A DNA stretch of 64,000 bases from Acetobacter vaccinii (GCF_008365315.1 NZ_CP043506.1:1780001-1844000), one strand, 5' to 3'; counted from the stretch's first letter, positions 29,501-39,398 are shown. The notes: generated by a model from the letters alone, not told the origin. Made by a program: numbers and translations.

Positions 29501-30880
29501 GTGGCGTGGGTGCAGGAACTCCCCTGGCGTGATGTCGATGCGGTTTTGGCAGCATGGGGGGGCGCACCGTGGTGTGCGCTGCTGGATAGCGGCGGCCCGG
29601 TGGAGGAGCGGAGCCGCTGGCAGGTCTTCTGCCACAATCCCCGCCACACTGTTGTGTTGCAGCCGGATGGCGTGACGATTGATGGTATTGCCCAGCCGTG
29701 CAGTTCTGACGTGGATATCTTTGATGTCCTGAGAGCTGTTTTCCCAATTTCCGAGGCGCAGGAGACAACACACCTGCCCTTTTGCGGGGGGTGGATTGGC
29801 TTTGCCAGCTATGCCCTGGGCCTGATGCTGGAAGGTGTGGTGTCCCGCCATGGGGGTGACCCCACACCCCTGCTGGCCGCTGCTGCGTATGACCATGCTG
29901 TTGTGTGGGACAGGCAGGAAAAGCGTTGTTATGTCGCGGGCCTTTCCGATAGGGCCGGATTGCTTGCAGGGTTTCTGCAAGCCTGGGGAGCTCTTTCTCA
30001 AAACCCATTATATTTTCCCGTATGTCCCGTTCTGGACCTTGTGCCAGACCAGGCTCATCAGGCGTATTGTCAGGCGGTCAGCCGTGCGCGGGAGTATATT
30101 GCTGCGGGGGATATCTTTCAGGTCAATATCACGGGCCGTTTTGTTGCTCATGTGGGGGCGGAGGTCTCCTCCGTGTCGCTTTACAGGCAGTTACGGCAAT
30201 CCGTGCCTGCACCGTTTGGGGCGTATCTGTCTTGCGGGGTGGGCTATGCCTTGCTGTCATCGTCCCCGGAACGGTTTTTGAGTGTCAGCCCGGCGGGAGA
30301 AATAGCATCTCGCCCCATCAAGGGCACAGCACCGCGCGGTGCTACGGAGGAAGAGGACCGCACGCTGGCCGAGGCGCTGGCTGTTGATGAAAAAGAATGT
30401 GCTGAAAACCTGATGATTGTGGACCTGATGCGCCACGACATCGGCCGCGTGGCCCGTACGGGCAGTGTGCATGTGCCAGATTTTTTGCGGGTCGAGCGGT
30501 TTTCGCACGTGCACCATCTGGTGTCTGAAATCCGGGGGCAGTTGTTGCCGGGGCATGATGTGTTTGACCTGCTGAGGGCGGCCCTGCCACCGGGGTCTGT
30601 TACTGGGGCGCCTAAACACAGGGCGCTTGAAATTATTGATGAGCTTGAGGCCTCAGCCCGTGGGGCGTATTGCGGCACGCTTTTTCGCATCGGGCATGAT
30701 GGCAGTATGGACAGCTCCGTTATTATCCGCAGCTTTGCACGCGAGCAGGATCGTCTGAGTATTGGCGTGGGTGGTGGTATTACCATTCTATCCGAGCCAC
30801 AAAAGGAATATGCGGAAATGCGGCTCAAACTCGCGCCATTTTCGGCCTTTGTACAGGGGGGCGGACATGCTCTGGATTAA
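29501..30880 (+). CDS. pabB: Aminodeoxychorismate synthase component I
   Basis: Converts chorismate and ammonia to 4-amino-4-deoxychorismate for p-aminobenzoate and folate. The 459-residue product is a chorismate-binding enzyme: the N-terminal half has FPISEAQETTHLPFCGGWIGFASYAL, the C-terminal catalytic domain has YIAAGDIFQVNITGRF, the PIKGTAPRG motif (the Lys is the PabB mark), ENLMIVDLMRHDIGRV and ALPPGSVTGAPKHRALEIIDELE. It starts with GTG three bases after the dnaE stop, with GAGCAGG before it, so it is coupled to dnaE. Its end overlaps pabC by 14 bases. The TrpE and isochorismate synthase alternatives lack this Lys motif. Confidence 0.92.
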   Translation: MAWVQELPWRDVDAVLAAWGGAPWCALLDSGGPVEERSRWQVFCHNPRHTVVLQPDGVTIDGIAQPCSSDVDIFDVLRAVFPISEAQETTHLPFCGGWIGFASYALGLMLEGVVSRHGGDPTPLLAAAAYDHAVVWDRQEKRCYVAGLSDRAGLLAGFLQAWGALSQNPLYFPVCPVLDLVPDQAHQAYCQAVSRAREYIAAGDIFQVNITGRFVAHVGAEVSSVSLYRQLRQSVPAPFGAYLSCGVGYALLSSSPERFLSVSPAGEIASRPIKGTAPRGATEEEDRTLAEALAVDEKECAENLMIVDLMRHDIGRVARTGSVHVPDFLRVERFSHVHHLVSEIRGQLLPGHDVFDLLRAALPPGSVTGAPKHRALEIIDELEASARGAYCGTLFRIGHDGSMDSSVIIRSFAREQDRLSIGVGGGITILSEPQKEYAEMRLKLAPFSAFVQGGGHALD

Positions 30881-31679
30881 TGGGGCGCTGTGTCCGTTGG
30901 ACGCGGCGCGCATCAGCCCGCTGGATAGAGGGTTCACGCTGGGCGATGGTCTGTTTGAAACCATACGGGTGCGAGCAGGGGAGCCTGTACATCTGCCCTC
31001 CCATCTGCACAGGCTGGCAGCCGGTGGGCAGGTTCTGGGTCTGGCTGTGCCGGGTGCGGATACGGTTCGTGCTGGCATTATGGCACTCCTGGCTGCGACA
31101 TCTGTGCGGGATGGATCTGTCCGTCTGACAGTTGCCAGAGGGGAGGGGCCACGGGGTCTTCTGCCGCCGACAGAGACAGCACCAACATGCACCATGGTGG
31201 CAACGACAGGGCATTTTGGACGTTCCGATGTGCGCGCTCTGACCAGCAGGCTGATCCGTAGGGATGAGGCATCCCCCCTCTCACGCATCAAAAGCCTGAA
31301 CTACCTTCCCGCCATTCTGGCCCGGCAGGAGGCTGCGCGGGCTGGGCTGGACGAGGCTGTGTTGCTGAATATCGCCGGACGTGTGGCGGAAACCACAATC
31401 AGCAACCTTGTGGTGGCGCATGACGGTCATGTGTTCACCCCCCCCGTCTCAGAGGGTGCGCTGCCCGGCACAGCCAGAGGGAGCCTGATAACCGCAGGTC
31501 TGGTGCAGGAAGCCCCGCTGACGTTGGAGCAACTCCGGTGCGCGCAGGGTGTCTGGCTGGTCAATAGTCTGTCCTTGCGGGTGTTGACGGAATTGGACGG
31601 GGCGGCAGTCGCCGTTGACAGGGAGCGGACCCAGAGGCTTGCGGTATTTTTGGACAGTGGTGGGCTGGCACCCTGCTGA
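30867..31679 (+). CDS. pabC: Aminodeoxychorismate lyase-like class IV aminotransferase
   Basis: A 270-residue PLP enzyme of fold type IV. With PabB it most likely makes p-aminobenzoate and pyruvate. Evidence: LDRGFTLGDGLFETIRV with the R-G-F-T-L-G-D-G start of the family, LPSHLHRLAAGGQVLGL, the Lys region RIKSLNYLPAILARQEA (K in SLNY, Schiff base), and GRVAETTISNLVVAHDG. The start ATG lies inside the last codons of pabB, a coupled arrangement that supports the ADC lyase role over D-amino-acid or branched-chain aminotransferase alternatives, which share the fold. Confidence 0.87.
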   Translation: MLWINGALCPLDAARISPLDRGFTLGDGLFETIRVRAGEPVHLPSHLHRLAAGGQVLGLAVPGADTVRAGIMALLAATSVRDGSVRLTVARGEGPRGLLPPTETAPTCTMVATTGHFGRSDVRALTSRLIRRDEASPLSRIKSLNYLPAILARQEAARAGLDEAVLLNIAGRVAETTISNLVVAHDGHVFTPPVSEGALPGTARGSLITAGLVQEAPLTLEQLRCAQGVWLVNSLSLRVLTELDGAAVAVDRERTQRLAVFLDSGGLAPC

Positions 31680-31875
31680 GGGTGTGCGGCAAGGGGGCAG
31701 GCAGACAGGCAGGCCTACTTTACACTATAGAGTATGACCTACGACGCAGGCGGTCAGGCATGCAGCCAAGGGGCTTGCTCCCATAGGGGGCAAGGTTCAA
31801 TCGTGCGGGCCGCCGTTTCAGGCCGGGACGCATGGGAAGGAATCGGCCTGCGGGATTCTGGAAAGAGGAGATATC

Positions 31876-32976
31876 ATGCAGGCTGCTACACACGCGCGAC
31901 AGACCGCGCAGGGCGCAACCGCACCCGGTTATGACCTTCGGCAGATCGATTGCGACCCCAATTTCTGGTATCCTGTCGCATGGTCGGCCAAGGTCCGCCC
32001 CGGCAAGGCTTTTGCCGCACGCTACGCAGGCCAGCCTATTGCCCTGATCCGCCCCGAGCATGGGCCTGTCTATGCGCTGGAAGACCGCTGCGCCCACCGG
32101 CAGGTGCCGCTGAGCAAAGGTGTGGTGGATGAGGCAGGCTGTATTAAGTGCTGTTATCATGGCTGGGCGTTTGACCGGCGTGGCCAGTGTGTGACGGTGC
32201 CGTATCTGAACCGTGAGGACGTGGGCCGCCCGGTGCGGGGTTATCCCTGTCGTGAGCGCGGTGGGCTTGTCTTTATTTTCCCCGGTGACCCAGCGTTGGC
32301 CGAGACGGTGCCGTTGCCAGATGTGGCGCAGGTTGGGAATCCGGAATTCAAAACCCGTCAGTTCAGCCCACGGCTGAAATGCCACTATACCTTCATGCAT
32401 GAGAACCTGATGGACATGAACCATCAGTTCCTGCACCGCCGTCAGATGGGGTCTATTACGGCCCGTTTTCTCGGTCAGGACGCGGGTGAGAACTTTATGG
32501 AGGCCCGCTACAGCTTTGCCCGTAAAGGTGGCAACCAGCCTCTGGCCGAGGCGCTGATCTTCGGGCGGCACCATGATCTGGAAGGTCGGGAACAGCCGGT
32601 GGAAGAGGTTGTGTCCGTCCGCACCACCTATCCGTACCAGACCCTCAAAATCCATGACAAGGACGGTGATCTGGTGATGGACCTGTGGGCCTGTTACTTG
32701 CCACTGGGTGAAACCCAGCAGGTGACTCAGGCGTTTGGTCTGTTGTCGGTCAAAAAACCCAAATGGGCGTTCCTGCTGGACATGGCCTGGCCAGTCCTTG
32801 GTATTTTCACGCACAGGATCTTTGAAGAAGATCGTGAAATTGTGGAAATGGAGCAGAAAGCCTGGCGGGAACTGGGCGGGGACCACAATATCGAGGTCTT
32901 TCCTGTCGTGCGTAAACTGCGCACCCTGCTGGCCACTCATGGCGTGCCAAACCCGCACGCGACCCCGCAGGGCTGA
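31876..32976 (+). CDS. Rieske non-heme iron oxygenase
   Basis: A 366-residue cytosolic oxygenase. The N-terminal Rieske [2Fe-2S] domain has the CxH...CxxH set in [14 protein letters not shown] and [14 protein letters not shown] (an extra Cys precedes the second pair). The C-terminal catalytic domain has the mononuclear-iron 2-His motif in [13 protein letters not shown] (N-x-x-D-x-x-H-x4-H pattern), with EE further on ([15 protein letters not shown]). Enzymes like this hydroxylate or demethylate aromatic or steroid-like substrates with electrons from a separate reductase; no ferredoxin or reductase gene is adjacent. It stands alone between the folate genes and rpsB; the substrate is unknown. 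Confidence 0.85.
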   Translation: MQAATHARQTAQGATAPGYDLRQIDCDPNFWYPVAWSAKVRPGKAFAARYAGQPIALIRPEHGPVYALEDRCAHRQVPLSKGVVDEAGCIKCCYHGWAFDRRGQCVTVPYLNREDVGRPVRGYPCRERGGLVFIFPGDPALAETVPLPDVAQVGNPEFKTRQFSPRLKCHYTFMHENLMDMNHQFLHRRQMGSITARFLGQDAGENFMEARYSFARKGGNQPLAEALIFGRHHDLEGREQPVEEVVSVRTTYPYQTLKIHDKDGDLVMDLWACYLPLGETQQVTQAFGLLSVKKPKWAFLLDMAWPVLGIFTHRIFEEDREIVEMEQKAWRELGGDHNIEVFPVVRKLRTLLATHGVPNPHATPQG

Positions 32977-33017
32977 GGGCAGGGGCAGGACTTGCCCCGG
33001 ATAGAGCTGACGTTGCG

Positions 33018-33185
33018 CCGTTTTTGTCCTGTTTATGCTTGCCTGAACAGGCAAAAACGGCCATATACAGCCCCGCCCGGCGTTTGCCGGGACAACACAC
33101 GCAGGGCCATGCCGCCTCTGGTGTCCGGCTGACAGGCCGGGCAGTGCCCTGCGGAGGATGTAACCAGAAAGGTAGGATTACGCCC
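33018..33185 (+). promoter_or_regulatory. Structured leader upstream of rpsB
   Basis: A 15-bp hairpin with one bulge (CCGTTTTTG..CCTGTT with AACAGG..CAAAAACGG, 33018-33060), a short GC hairpin (CCCGGC/GCCGGG, 33076-33091) and a multi-branch stem (GCAGGGC 33101-33107 with GCCCTGC 33146-33152) precede the start. It may be an S2-binding autoregulatory leader, or the first hairpin may partly end the Rieske transcript. Confidence 0.45.
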
Positions 33186-33968
33186 ATGGCGATGCCCGAT
33201 TTCACACTGCGCCAGCTGCTTGAAGCCGGTGTCCACTTTGGTCACCACACACGCCGCTGGAACCCCCGTATGGCGCCGTACCTCTTCGGCGTTCGTAACC
33301 AGGTCCACATCATCGACCTGCAGCAGACTGTTGGCCTGCTGGACCGCGCCCTGCTTGCGATTCGCAACGGTGTGGCCGGTGGTGGCCGCGTGCTGTTCGT
33401 CGGCACCAAGCGCGCTGCACAGGAACCGATTGCTGAAGCAGCACGTCGTTGCGGCCAGTACTACGTCAACCACCGTTGGCTGGGCGGCATGCTGACCAAC
33501 TGGAAGACCATCCAGGGGTCCATCAAGCGCCTGCGCCAGATTGACGAAACCATCGAAGGCGGCACCGCTGGCCTGACCAAGAAGGAAGTGCTGGAGCTGA
33601 CGCGTGAGCGCGATAAGCTCGAACGCTCCCTCGGCGGTATCAAGGAAATGGGCGGTCTGCCCGACATCCTGTTCGTCATCGACACCAACAAGGAAAAGCT
33701 GGCCATTGAGGAAGCCAACAAGCTGGGTATCCCGGTTGTTGCTATCCTGGACAGCAACTCCGACCCGCGTGGCGTGACCTATCCGGTGCCGGGCAACGAT
33801 GACGCCATCCGCGCCATTGGCCTGTATTGTGACCTGGTCTCCTCTTCCGTTCTGGACGGCATCTCCGCCGAGCTGGGCGCCGCTGGTGTTGATATCGGCG
33901 CTGGTGAAGAACTGCCGGTTGAGCCTGCGCTGGAAGCACCCGAAGCGGAAGCTCCGGTCGAAGGCTGA
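33186..33968 (+). CDS. rpsB: Ribosomal protein S2
   Basis: A 30S head-binding protein. The 260-residue product starts [27 protein letters not shown] and shows the S2 signature [18 protein letters not shown], the coiled-coil-like [15 protein letters not shown] region and [25 protein letters not shown]. The C-terminus ends in an acidic tail (EEPVEG-like). An ATG two codons downstream is equally plausible as the start. It is followed by tsf, the universal bacterial order. Confidence 0.97.
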   Translation: MAMPDFTLRQLLEAGVHFGHHTRRWNPRMAPYLFGVRNQVHIIDLQQTVGLLDRALLAIRNGVAGGGRVLFVGTKRAAQEPIAEAARRCGQYYVNHRWLGGMLTNWKTIQGSIKRLRQIDETIEGGTAGLTKKEVLELTRERDKLERSLGGIKEMGGLPDILFVIDTNKEKLAIEEANKLGIPVVAILDSNSDPRGVTYPVPGNDDAIRAIGLYCDLVSSSVLDGISAELGAAGVDIGAGEELPVEPALEAPEAEAPVEG

Positions 33969-33993
33969 AGGCCTTCCCTGTAACAGCCTGCAT

Positions 33994-34030
33994 GCGCGCC
34001 TCTTTTAAGGGGCGCGCTATTGGTTTTTTT
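33994..34030 (+). terminator. Partial terminator/attenuator between rpsB and tsf
   Basis: GCGCGCCTC pairs with GGGGCGCGC (two closing positions are U-G/C-G) around TTTTAA and a T-run follows at 34024-34030. It resembles the known rpsB-tsf attenuator of other bacteria and probably lowers tsf read-through. Confidence 0.5.
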
Positions 34031-34044
34031 AAGGAGTACGGATT

Positions 34045-34950
34045 ATGGCGGAAATTACCGCTGCTCTGGTCAAGGATCTGCGCGAGAAAACCGGCGCGGG
34101 CATGATGGACTGCAAAAAGGCTCTGAACGAAGCCAACGGCGATATCGAAGGCGCCATTGACTGGCTGCGTACGAAGGGTCTTGCCGCTGCTGCCAAGAAG
34201 TCCGGCCGCGTTGCTGCCGAAGGCCTTGTGGCTGTGGCTTCCGACGAGCGTTCCGCCGCCATGGTGGAAGTCAACGCTGAAACCGACTTTGTTGCCCGTA
34301 ACGAAGCATTCCAGGCTTTTGTGGAATCCGTTGCCAAGGTTGCACTCAAAGTTGGTGACGACCTTGAAGTGATCAAGAGCGCCATGCTCGACACCGGCCG
34401 TTCCGTTGCAGACGAGCTGACGCACCTGATCGCCACCATTGGCGAGAACATGTCCCTGCGTCGCGCCCGGGTGTTCACGGTGTCTTCTGGCGTTGTGGCA
34501 ACCTATGTGCACGGCGCGCTGCGTCCGGGCCTGGGCAAGATCGGTGTTCTGGCTGCGATCGAAGCACCGTCCACTTCTGAAGCGATCGAGCAGCTCGGCC
34601 GCCAGATTGGCATGCACGTTGCAGCAACCCGCCCGTCTTCCCTCAACGTTGACAGCCTGGACCCCGGCGCTATCGAGCGTGAACGCGCTGTGCTGGTTGA
34701 GCAGTCCCGTGCTTCCGGCAAGCCGGAGGCCATCATCGAAAAGATGGTGGAAGGCCGTATCCGCAAGTTCTACGAAGAAGTGGTGCTGCTGGAGCAGGTG
34801 TGGGTGCATGACGGTGAAACCCGGGTGAAGGACGTTGTCAAAAAAGCTGGCGTGACGCTGGCTGGCTTTGACCGCTTCCAGCTTGGTGAAGGCATTGAAA
34901 AGGCTGTGGACGATTTCGCAGCTGAAGTCGCCAAGGTTTCTGGCGTCTGA
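34045..34950 (+). CDS. tsf: Elongation factor Ts
   Basis: The nucleotide exchange factor of EF-Tu. The 301-residue product is of normal length. Its N-terminal UBA-like domain ([24 protein letters not shown]) with the [13 protein letters not shown] motif contacts EF-Tu; the core includes [22 protein letters not shown], and the coiled-coil arm and C-terminal module end [18 protein letters not shown]. A strong AAGGAG lies seven to eight bases before the ATG. It is the second gene of the rpsB-tsf unit and recO follows 32 bases later. Confidence 0.97.
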   Translation: MAEITAALVKDLREKTGAGMMDCKKALNEANGDIEGAIDWLRTKGLAAAAKKSGRVAAEGLVAVASDERSAAMVEVNAETDFVARNEAFQAFVESVAKVALKVGDDLEVIKSAMLDTGRSVADELTHLIATIGENMSLRRARVFTVSSGVVATYVHGALRPGLGKIGVLAAIEAPSTSEAIEQLGRQIGMHVAATRPSSLNVDSLDPGAIERERAVLVEQSRASGKPEAIIEKMVEGRIRKFYEEVVLLEQVWVHDGETRVKDVVKKAGVTLAGFDRFQLGEGIEKAVDDFAAEVAKVSGV

Positions 34951-34982
34951 TTTCTGGCTCCAAGCCTGATACGCAGGGCGGG

Positions 34983-35762
34983 ATGCTTCCTGAAAGGGAG
35001 GCTCCCGCCCTTGTTGTTTCTGCCAGCCCGTTGGGTGAGGTCGCGGCCCGCGTACATGTGCTGACAGAGGCACAGGGTCTGGTACGAGGGGTTGCCCCCG
35101 CAGGCACCAGCCGTGCTGGCCGCGCCCTGTGGCAACCCGGTAATGTTGTCAAAACAGACATGCGCCAGCGGGGGGAGGGCAGTATGCCCAGCCTGTCGGG
35201 GGAGGTGCTCTACGCCTGTGCCGCCCGCTTGCTGGAGGCTCCTTTGGCATTGGCGCTATTGCAGTCGGCCTGCGCCCTGCTGGATACAAGCCTGCCTGAG
35301 CGAGAGGCATGCCCCTTCCTGTTTGGGGAAACCCTGCGGCTCCTGACTTTTCTTGGCTATGATGCTGATGTGGCGGAGCGCACAGGGGTGCCCCTGTATA
35401 TCCGCTGGGAGCAGGTTCTGCTGCAAACTCTGGGGTTTGGGCTGGACTTGTCGCGTTGTGCGGCGACAGGGGCGCAGACTGGCCTGGCCTATGTTTCCCC
35501 CCGCACGGGGCGGGCAGTTAGTCAGGACGGTGCAGGCCCATGGCGGGACAGACTGTTGCCGCTGCCCGCCTTTTTATTGTCGGAGCAGGATGACGGCTGC
35601 CTATCGGATTGGCACGCAGGGCTTGGACTCAACGGGTATTTTCTAGAGCGTGATGTCTATGGTCAGCGGCATCGCCCCATGCCCGCAGCCCGCCAACGTC
35701 TGGCTGCCCGGATTGCCGCCCAAGTGGAGCGTGCAGGCACAGAGGATGCGCCTGCGCGCTGA
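34983..35762 (+). CDS. recO: DNA repair protein RecO
   Basis: Helps RecR load RecA on SSB-covered DNA in the RecFOR pathway. The 259-residue product has the OB-fold start EAPALVVSASPLGEVAARVHVLTEAQG, the SRAGRALWQPGNVVK strand, and a helical bundle with ACAARLLEAPLALALLQSACALLD and the C-terminal SDWHAGLGLNGYFLERDVY block typical of alphaproteobacterial RecO. The Cys residues of the E. coli zinc site are mostly absent (only Cys in DLSRCAATG), as in many RecO proteins. Length is normal. Confidence 0.9.
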   Translation: MLPEREAPALVVSASPLGEVAARVHVLTEAQGLVRGVAPAGTSRAGRALWQPGNVVKTDMRQRGEGSMPSLSGEVLYACAARLLEAPLALALLQSACALLDTSLPEREACPFLFGETLRLLTFLGYDADVAERTGVPLYIRWEQVLLQTLGFGLDLSRCAATGAQTGLAYVSPRTGRAVSQDGAGPWRDRLLPLPAFLLSEQDDGCLSDWHAGLGLNGYFLERDVYGQRHRPMPAARQRLAARIAAQVERAGTEDAPAR

Positions 35763-35835
35763 GGCTGGCGCAAACCCGCAGGCCAGAGTATGAATGGGCG
35801 CGGAACAGACCGGAAACACTCTCCCGGAGCAGGAC

Positions 35836-38043
35836 ATGAACGAAACAGTCGCAGGCCATATTGAGGAGACAAAACTGGCGGACGCCCTGAGCGAACGCTA
35901 TCTGGCCTATGCTTTGTCCACTATCATGTCGCGCTCGTTGCCCGATGTGCGTGATGGGCTTAAGCCTGTGCATCGGCGGCTGGTTTACGCCATGCACCAG
36001 TTACGGCTGGACCCGGCCTCGGGTTTCAAGAAATGCGCCCGCGTGGTGGGTGATGTTATCGGTAAATTCCACCCGCATGGGGATGCTTCGGTTTATGAGG
36101 CACTGGTGCGGCTTGCTCAGGATTTTGCTGCCCGCTATCCGCTGGTGGAAGGGCAGGGCAACTTTGGGTCTATCGACGGGGATAACCCTGCCGCCATGCG
36201 GTATACGGAAGCCCGGCTGACAGCCGTTGCCGTTGCCCTGCTGGACGGTATTGAGGACGATGCCGTCGATTTCCGCCCGACCTACGATGGGGAGGAGCAG
36301 GAGCCTCTGGTGCTGCCAGCCGCTTTCCCCAACCTGCTGGCCAATGGGGCAGCGGGGATTGCGGTGGGTATGGCCACAAGCATTCCGCCCCATAATGCTG
36401 CCGAGGTCTGTGCTGCGGCCTCCTTGTTGGTGCGTGACCCGCAGGCTGATACGCGTGCATTGCTTGAAGTCATGCGTGGGCCGGATTTTCCGACCGGCGG
36501 GCTGATTATGGAAGATGCCCAGGCCATTCTTCAGGCTTATGAAACCGGGCGCGGCAGCTTTCGTATGCGGGCGCGTTGGGCGGTCGAGCAGGGACGTTTT
36601 GGCACGTGGCAGATTGTCGTGTCGGAAATTCCCTACCAGGTGCAGAAATCACGGCTGATTGAACAGATTGCTGATCTGCTGGAGCAGAAAAAGCTGCCTC
36701 TGCTGGGGGATGTGCGCGACGAAAGCACGGATGAAATCCGCCTTGTGCTGGAGCCCAAGTCCCGCGGGGTAGAGCCCGAAGTGCTGATGGAAACGCTTTT
36801 CCGTGCCACCACGCTGGAAAGTCGTTTTGCCCTGAACATGAATGTGCTGGGGGCTGATCGTTCTCCTTCCGTCATGGGGCTGCGGCAGGTGTTGCGCGCC
36901 TGGCTGGACCACAGGCACGAGGTGCTGGAACGGCGTAGCCGCCACCGCCTGCTGGCGGTTGAGCGCAGGCTGGAAATTCTGGCAGGCTTCCTGAGTGTTT
37001 ATCTCAATCTGGACGAGGTCATTCGCATTATCCGCGAAGAGGATGATGCCAAGGCAGCACTGCGGAGCACCTTTACCCTGACGGATTTGCAGGCGGAATC
37101 CGTGCTGAATATGCGCCTGCGTAGCCTGCGGCGGCTGGAAGAAATGGAAATCCGCCGCGAGCACGATGCCCTGTCGGCGGAAAAGGCCAGCCTGCAAGCC
37201 CTGCTGGGGGACGAGAGTGTGCGCTGGGCGCGGATCGGTAGCGAGTTGGAGGAAATGGCGCGGGTTTTTGCCAAAGGCCCCACAGGCCCACGGCGCAGCA
37301 CCATTCTGTCGGCCCCTCGTGCGGTTGATATTTCGGTTGCGGAAACGGTCGAGCGTGAGCCTTTGACCATGATCCTGTCGCAGAAAGGCTGGGTTCGGGC
37401 CGTCAAAGGGCACTCGGTGGATCTGGATAACCAGAAGTTCAAGGAAGGGGATGCTCTCAGGCTGGCTCTGCCGTGCTTCAGTTCTGACAGGCTCTGCTTT
37501 TTTGCGACTGATGGGCGGGCCTTTACAGTCAAAGGGGCAGACCTGCCGCGTGGTCGGGGTGACGGCCAGCCTGTGCGCCTGATGATTGATCTGTCGAATG
37601 ATGAAGAACTGATTTCCATTTTCGTGCTGACGGAAGGCGGGCGTCGCCTTGTGGCCTCCAGCGCGGGGCGTGGCATGGTGGTGGAAGATGATGCCCTGGT
37701 GGCGGAAAAGCGGTCTGGCCGACAGGTGCTGAACCTGAAAGAGGGGGAATACAGCAAGCTGTGTATTCCCGCGCAGGGTGATACCGTGGCTGTGCTGGGT
37801 GATAACCGGCGCCTGCTGGTGTTTCCGCTGGAACAGCTACCCGTTATGGCGCGGGGGCTGGGCGTTGCCTTGCAGAAATATACCGACGGCGGGTTGCGGC
37901 AGGCCGTGGTGTTTGAGGCGGCACAAGGTCTCTATTGGCCCGGCAGTGTGCGACCCCGAGCCATGGATGATTTGCAGGACTGGCAGGGTAAGCGTGCGGC
38001 GGTTGGTAAGCCTGCGCCTGCGTGGGCCACCAAGAAGGCATGA
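35836..38043 (+). CDS. parC: DNA topoisomerase IV subunit A
   Basis: The DNA-cutting subunit that unlinks daughter chromosomes. The 735-residue product has the N-terminal breakage-rejoining domain (LADALSERYLAYALSTIMSR, then RDGLKPVHRRLVYAMHQL, the S-x-x-x-D/E-like quinolone region GDASVYEALVRLAQ, and the active-site Tyr in AAMRYTEARLTAVA) and a short C-terminal beta-pinwheel (ILSQKGWVRAVKGHSV; GRGMVVEDDALV). Fewer blades than GyrA, which matches ParC. The ATG at MNETVAGH is preceded by GGAGCAGG; 14 codons upstream there is another ATG. GyrA would be about 900 residues, which argues for ParC. Confidence 0.93.
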   Translation: MNETVAGHIEETKLADALSERYLAYALSTIMSRSLPDVRDGLKPVHRRLVYAMHQLRLDPASGFKKCARVVGDVIGKFHPHGDASVYEALVRLAQDFAARYPLVEGQGNFGSIDGDNPAAMRYTEARLTAVAVALLDGIEDDAVDFRPTYDGEEQEPLVLPAAFPNLLANGAAGIAVGMATSIPPHNAAEVCAAASLLVRDPQADTRALLEVMRGPDFPTGGLIMEDAQAILQAYETGRGSFRMRARWAVEQGRFGTWQIVVSEIPYQVQKSRLIEQIADLLEQKKLPLLGDVRDESTDEIRLVLEPKSRGVEPEVLMETLFRATTLESRFALNMNVLGADRSPSVMGLRQVLRAWLDHRHEVLERRSRHRLLAVERRLEILAGFLSVYLNLDEVIRIIREEDDAKAALRSTFTLTDLQAESVLNMRLRSLRRLEEMEIRREHDALSAEKASLQALLGDESVRWARIGSELEEMARVFAKGPTGPRRSTILSAPRAVDISVAETVEREPLTMILSQKGWVRAVKGHSVDLDNQKFKEGDALRLALPCFSSDRLCFFATDGRAFTVKGADLPRGRGDGQPVRLMIDLSNDEELISIFVLTEGGRRLVASSAGRGMVVEDDALVAEKRSGRQVLNLKEGEYSKLCIPAQGDTVAVLGDNRRLLVFPLEQLPVMARGLGVALQKYTDGGLRQAVVFEAAQGLYWPGSVRPRAMDDLQDWQGKRAAVGKPAPAWATKKA

Positions 38044-38349
38044 TCAAGTTGGTCTCAAAAGGCAGTAAATCTTGTTGTTTATGTTTTGTATGATGTAGAT
38101 GTACGTATATTTCCTTAATTAGTCTGGGTGTAAGATGTTATGTTGGGCTGAATTATTTTATATTTTATTTGAAAATTGGATTGTAACTATATGGTGAATT
38201 TATTTTTAATCTAAATATATTTGTAAATTTTAAAAATACATTGATGAATAGAAAAATTTTATCTTGATGCACTTGCGGCGGGCGTGTGAATTGACAGACT
38301 TTCAGGAAAATTCTATTTTTTAAGAAAATTTTCCAAAAGGTATGGGCTA
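38044..38349. other. AT-rich intergenic region
   Basis: About 300 bases, mostly A and T, mark the border between the GC-rich parC and the accessory glycan block. I see no gene. The final 60 bases hold a promoter (see the next entry). The abrupt composition change is a plausible horizontal-transfer boundary, but no direct repeats or integrase are visible. Confidence 0.6.
38291..38319 (+). promoter_or_regulatory. Promoter of the 2OG oxygenase gene
   Basis: TTGACA, a 17-base spacer and TATTTT, 31 bases before the GTG start. Consensus -35 in an AT-rich tract. Confidence 0.6.
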
Positions 38350-39129
38350 GTGGATATTATCAATAAAGACAATTTAATTCATGCTTTGAATTCTTTCCAA
38401 GAAGGAAAGCCATTTCACCATTGTGTGGTGGATAACTTCTTTAAAGAAGATGTGGCAAGTCAACTCAGTGATGAGTTTATTGAATACGAATCTGAGAAGT
38501 GGTTTTTCTATAGTAATCCACTTGAAGATAAAAAGGCATTGAATGACTGGAATGTATTTCCCCAGAAAACCTATGCTGCATTTAGTTATCTCAACTCTAG
38601 GCCTTTCATTGATGTTCTTCAGAAATATGTTGGTGTAGATTTATTTGCTGATAATGGATTGCATGGAGGTGGATGGCATATTCATGGTCGCGGAGGTAAT
38701 CTTAATCCACATCTTGATTACTCTATACACCCTAAATTATTGCTACAGCGTAAAGTTAATATAATAATTTATTTGTCTCAGGACCTTAAGGAAGCTGATG
38801 GCGGACACTTAGGGTTGTGGAACAGTAATAGTGAAGGTACAAAGCCGACAACTTTAGAAAAAGAAATTAGTCCTAAATTTAATCGAGCTGTTATTTTTGA
38901 TACAACACAGAATTCTTGGCATGGAATGAGTAGAACTCTGTCAGAGACTTGCAATGTGTTTCGGAAAAGTATGGCTATATATTATCTCTGTGAAGTAAAG
39001 GAAAGTGCTTCTCCTCGACAGAGGGCATTGTTTGCTCCGCGCGAGAATCAGGTCGGCAATAAAGAAATTGAAGATATCATTAAATTACGTTCAGATGTTA
39101 AGAAATCGCATTCTGTTTACAAAGTATAA
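38350..39129 (+). CDS. 2-oxoglutarate/Fe(II)-dependent oxygenase
   Basis: A 259-residue soluble dioxygenase of the prolyl-4-hydroxylase-like fold. The iron triad and co-substrate Arg are visible: His121 and Asp123 in NPHLDYSIHP, His191 in NSWHGMSRTL and Arg205 in FRKSMAIYYL. The beta-strand between them is VNIIIYLSQDLKEADGGHLGLWN. It starts with GTG after AAGG-like bases, and its codon use is strongly AT-rich. Related oxygenases hydroxylate sugars, amino acids or proteins; the setting next to glycan-assembly genes suggests a modification of a surface sugar or linked amino acid. That role is inference only. Confidence 0.85.
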   Translation: MDIINKDNLIHALNSFQEGKPFHHCVVDNFFKEDVASQLSDEFIEYESEKWFFYSNPLEDKKALNDWNVFPQKTYAAFSYLNSRPFIDVLQKYVGVDLFADNGLHGGGWHIHGRGGNLNPHLDYSIHPKLLLQRKVNIIIYLSQDLKEADGGHLGLWNSNSEGTKPTTLEKEISPKFNRAVIFDTTQNSWHGMSRTLSETCNVFRKSMAIYYLCEVKESASPRQRALFAPRENQVGNKEIEDIIKLRSDVKKSHSVYKV

Positions 39130-39173
39130 GAAGCAATTTAAATTTTAAAAGTAGAATTATTGGATTTTACGTG

Positions 39174-39209
39174 AGCGTTCTATAAATTTTTATAGAACGC
39201 TTTTTATTT
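39174..39209 (+). terminator. Terminator after the 2OG oxygenase gene
   Basis: An 11-bp perfect stem (AGCGTTCTATA/TATAGAACGCT, loop AATTTT) followed by TTTTATTTT. It makes the oxygenase a separate transcript from the next gene. Confidence 0.85.
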
Positions 39210-39335
39210 TCTTAGGGTAGATTTGTGTGGATTTTAAAATATTTTTGATTATGTATTCGCAATTTTTTGACACGTTTTCAAAAATAGCTTGGCATGTATT
39301 TTCTATCAGAATAACTACTATTTTTTAGTCTGTGC

Positions 39336-39364
39336 TTGTCAGAATATTAGACATAAATTATAGT
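39336..39364 (+). promoter_or_regulatory. Promoter of the RgpF-like gene
   Basis: TTGTCA and TATAGT with a 17-base spacer, 34 bases before the ATG start. Confidence 0.6.
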
Positions 39365-39398
39365 ACAATAAACGTATTTATACAAGGTCTGATGAGTA

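Noticed and set aside
27245..30001. Long minus-strand open frame of 918 codons opposite dnaE and pabB
   Set aside because: It lies antisense to well-identified genes, has His/Gln-rich low-information sequence and no domain; a by-product of GC-rich codon use.
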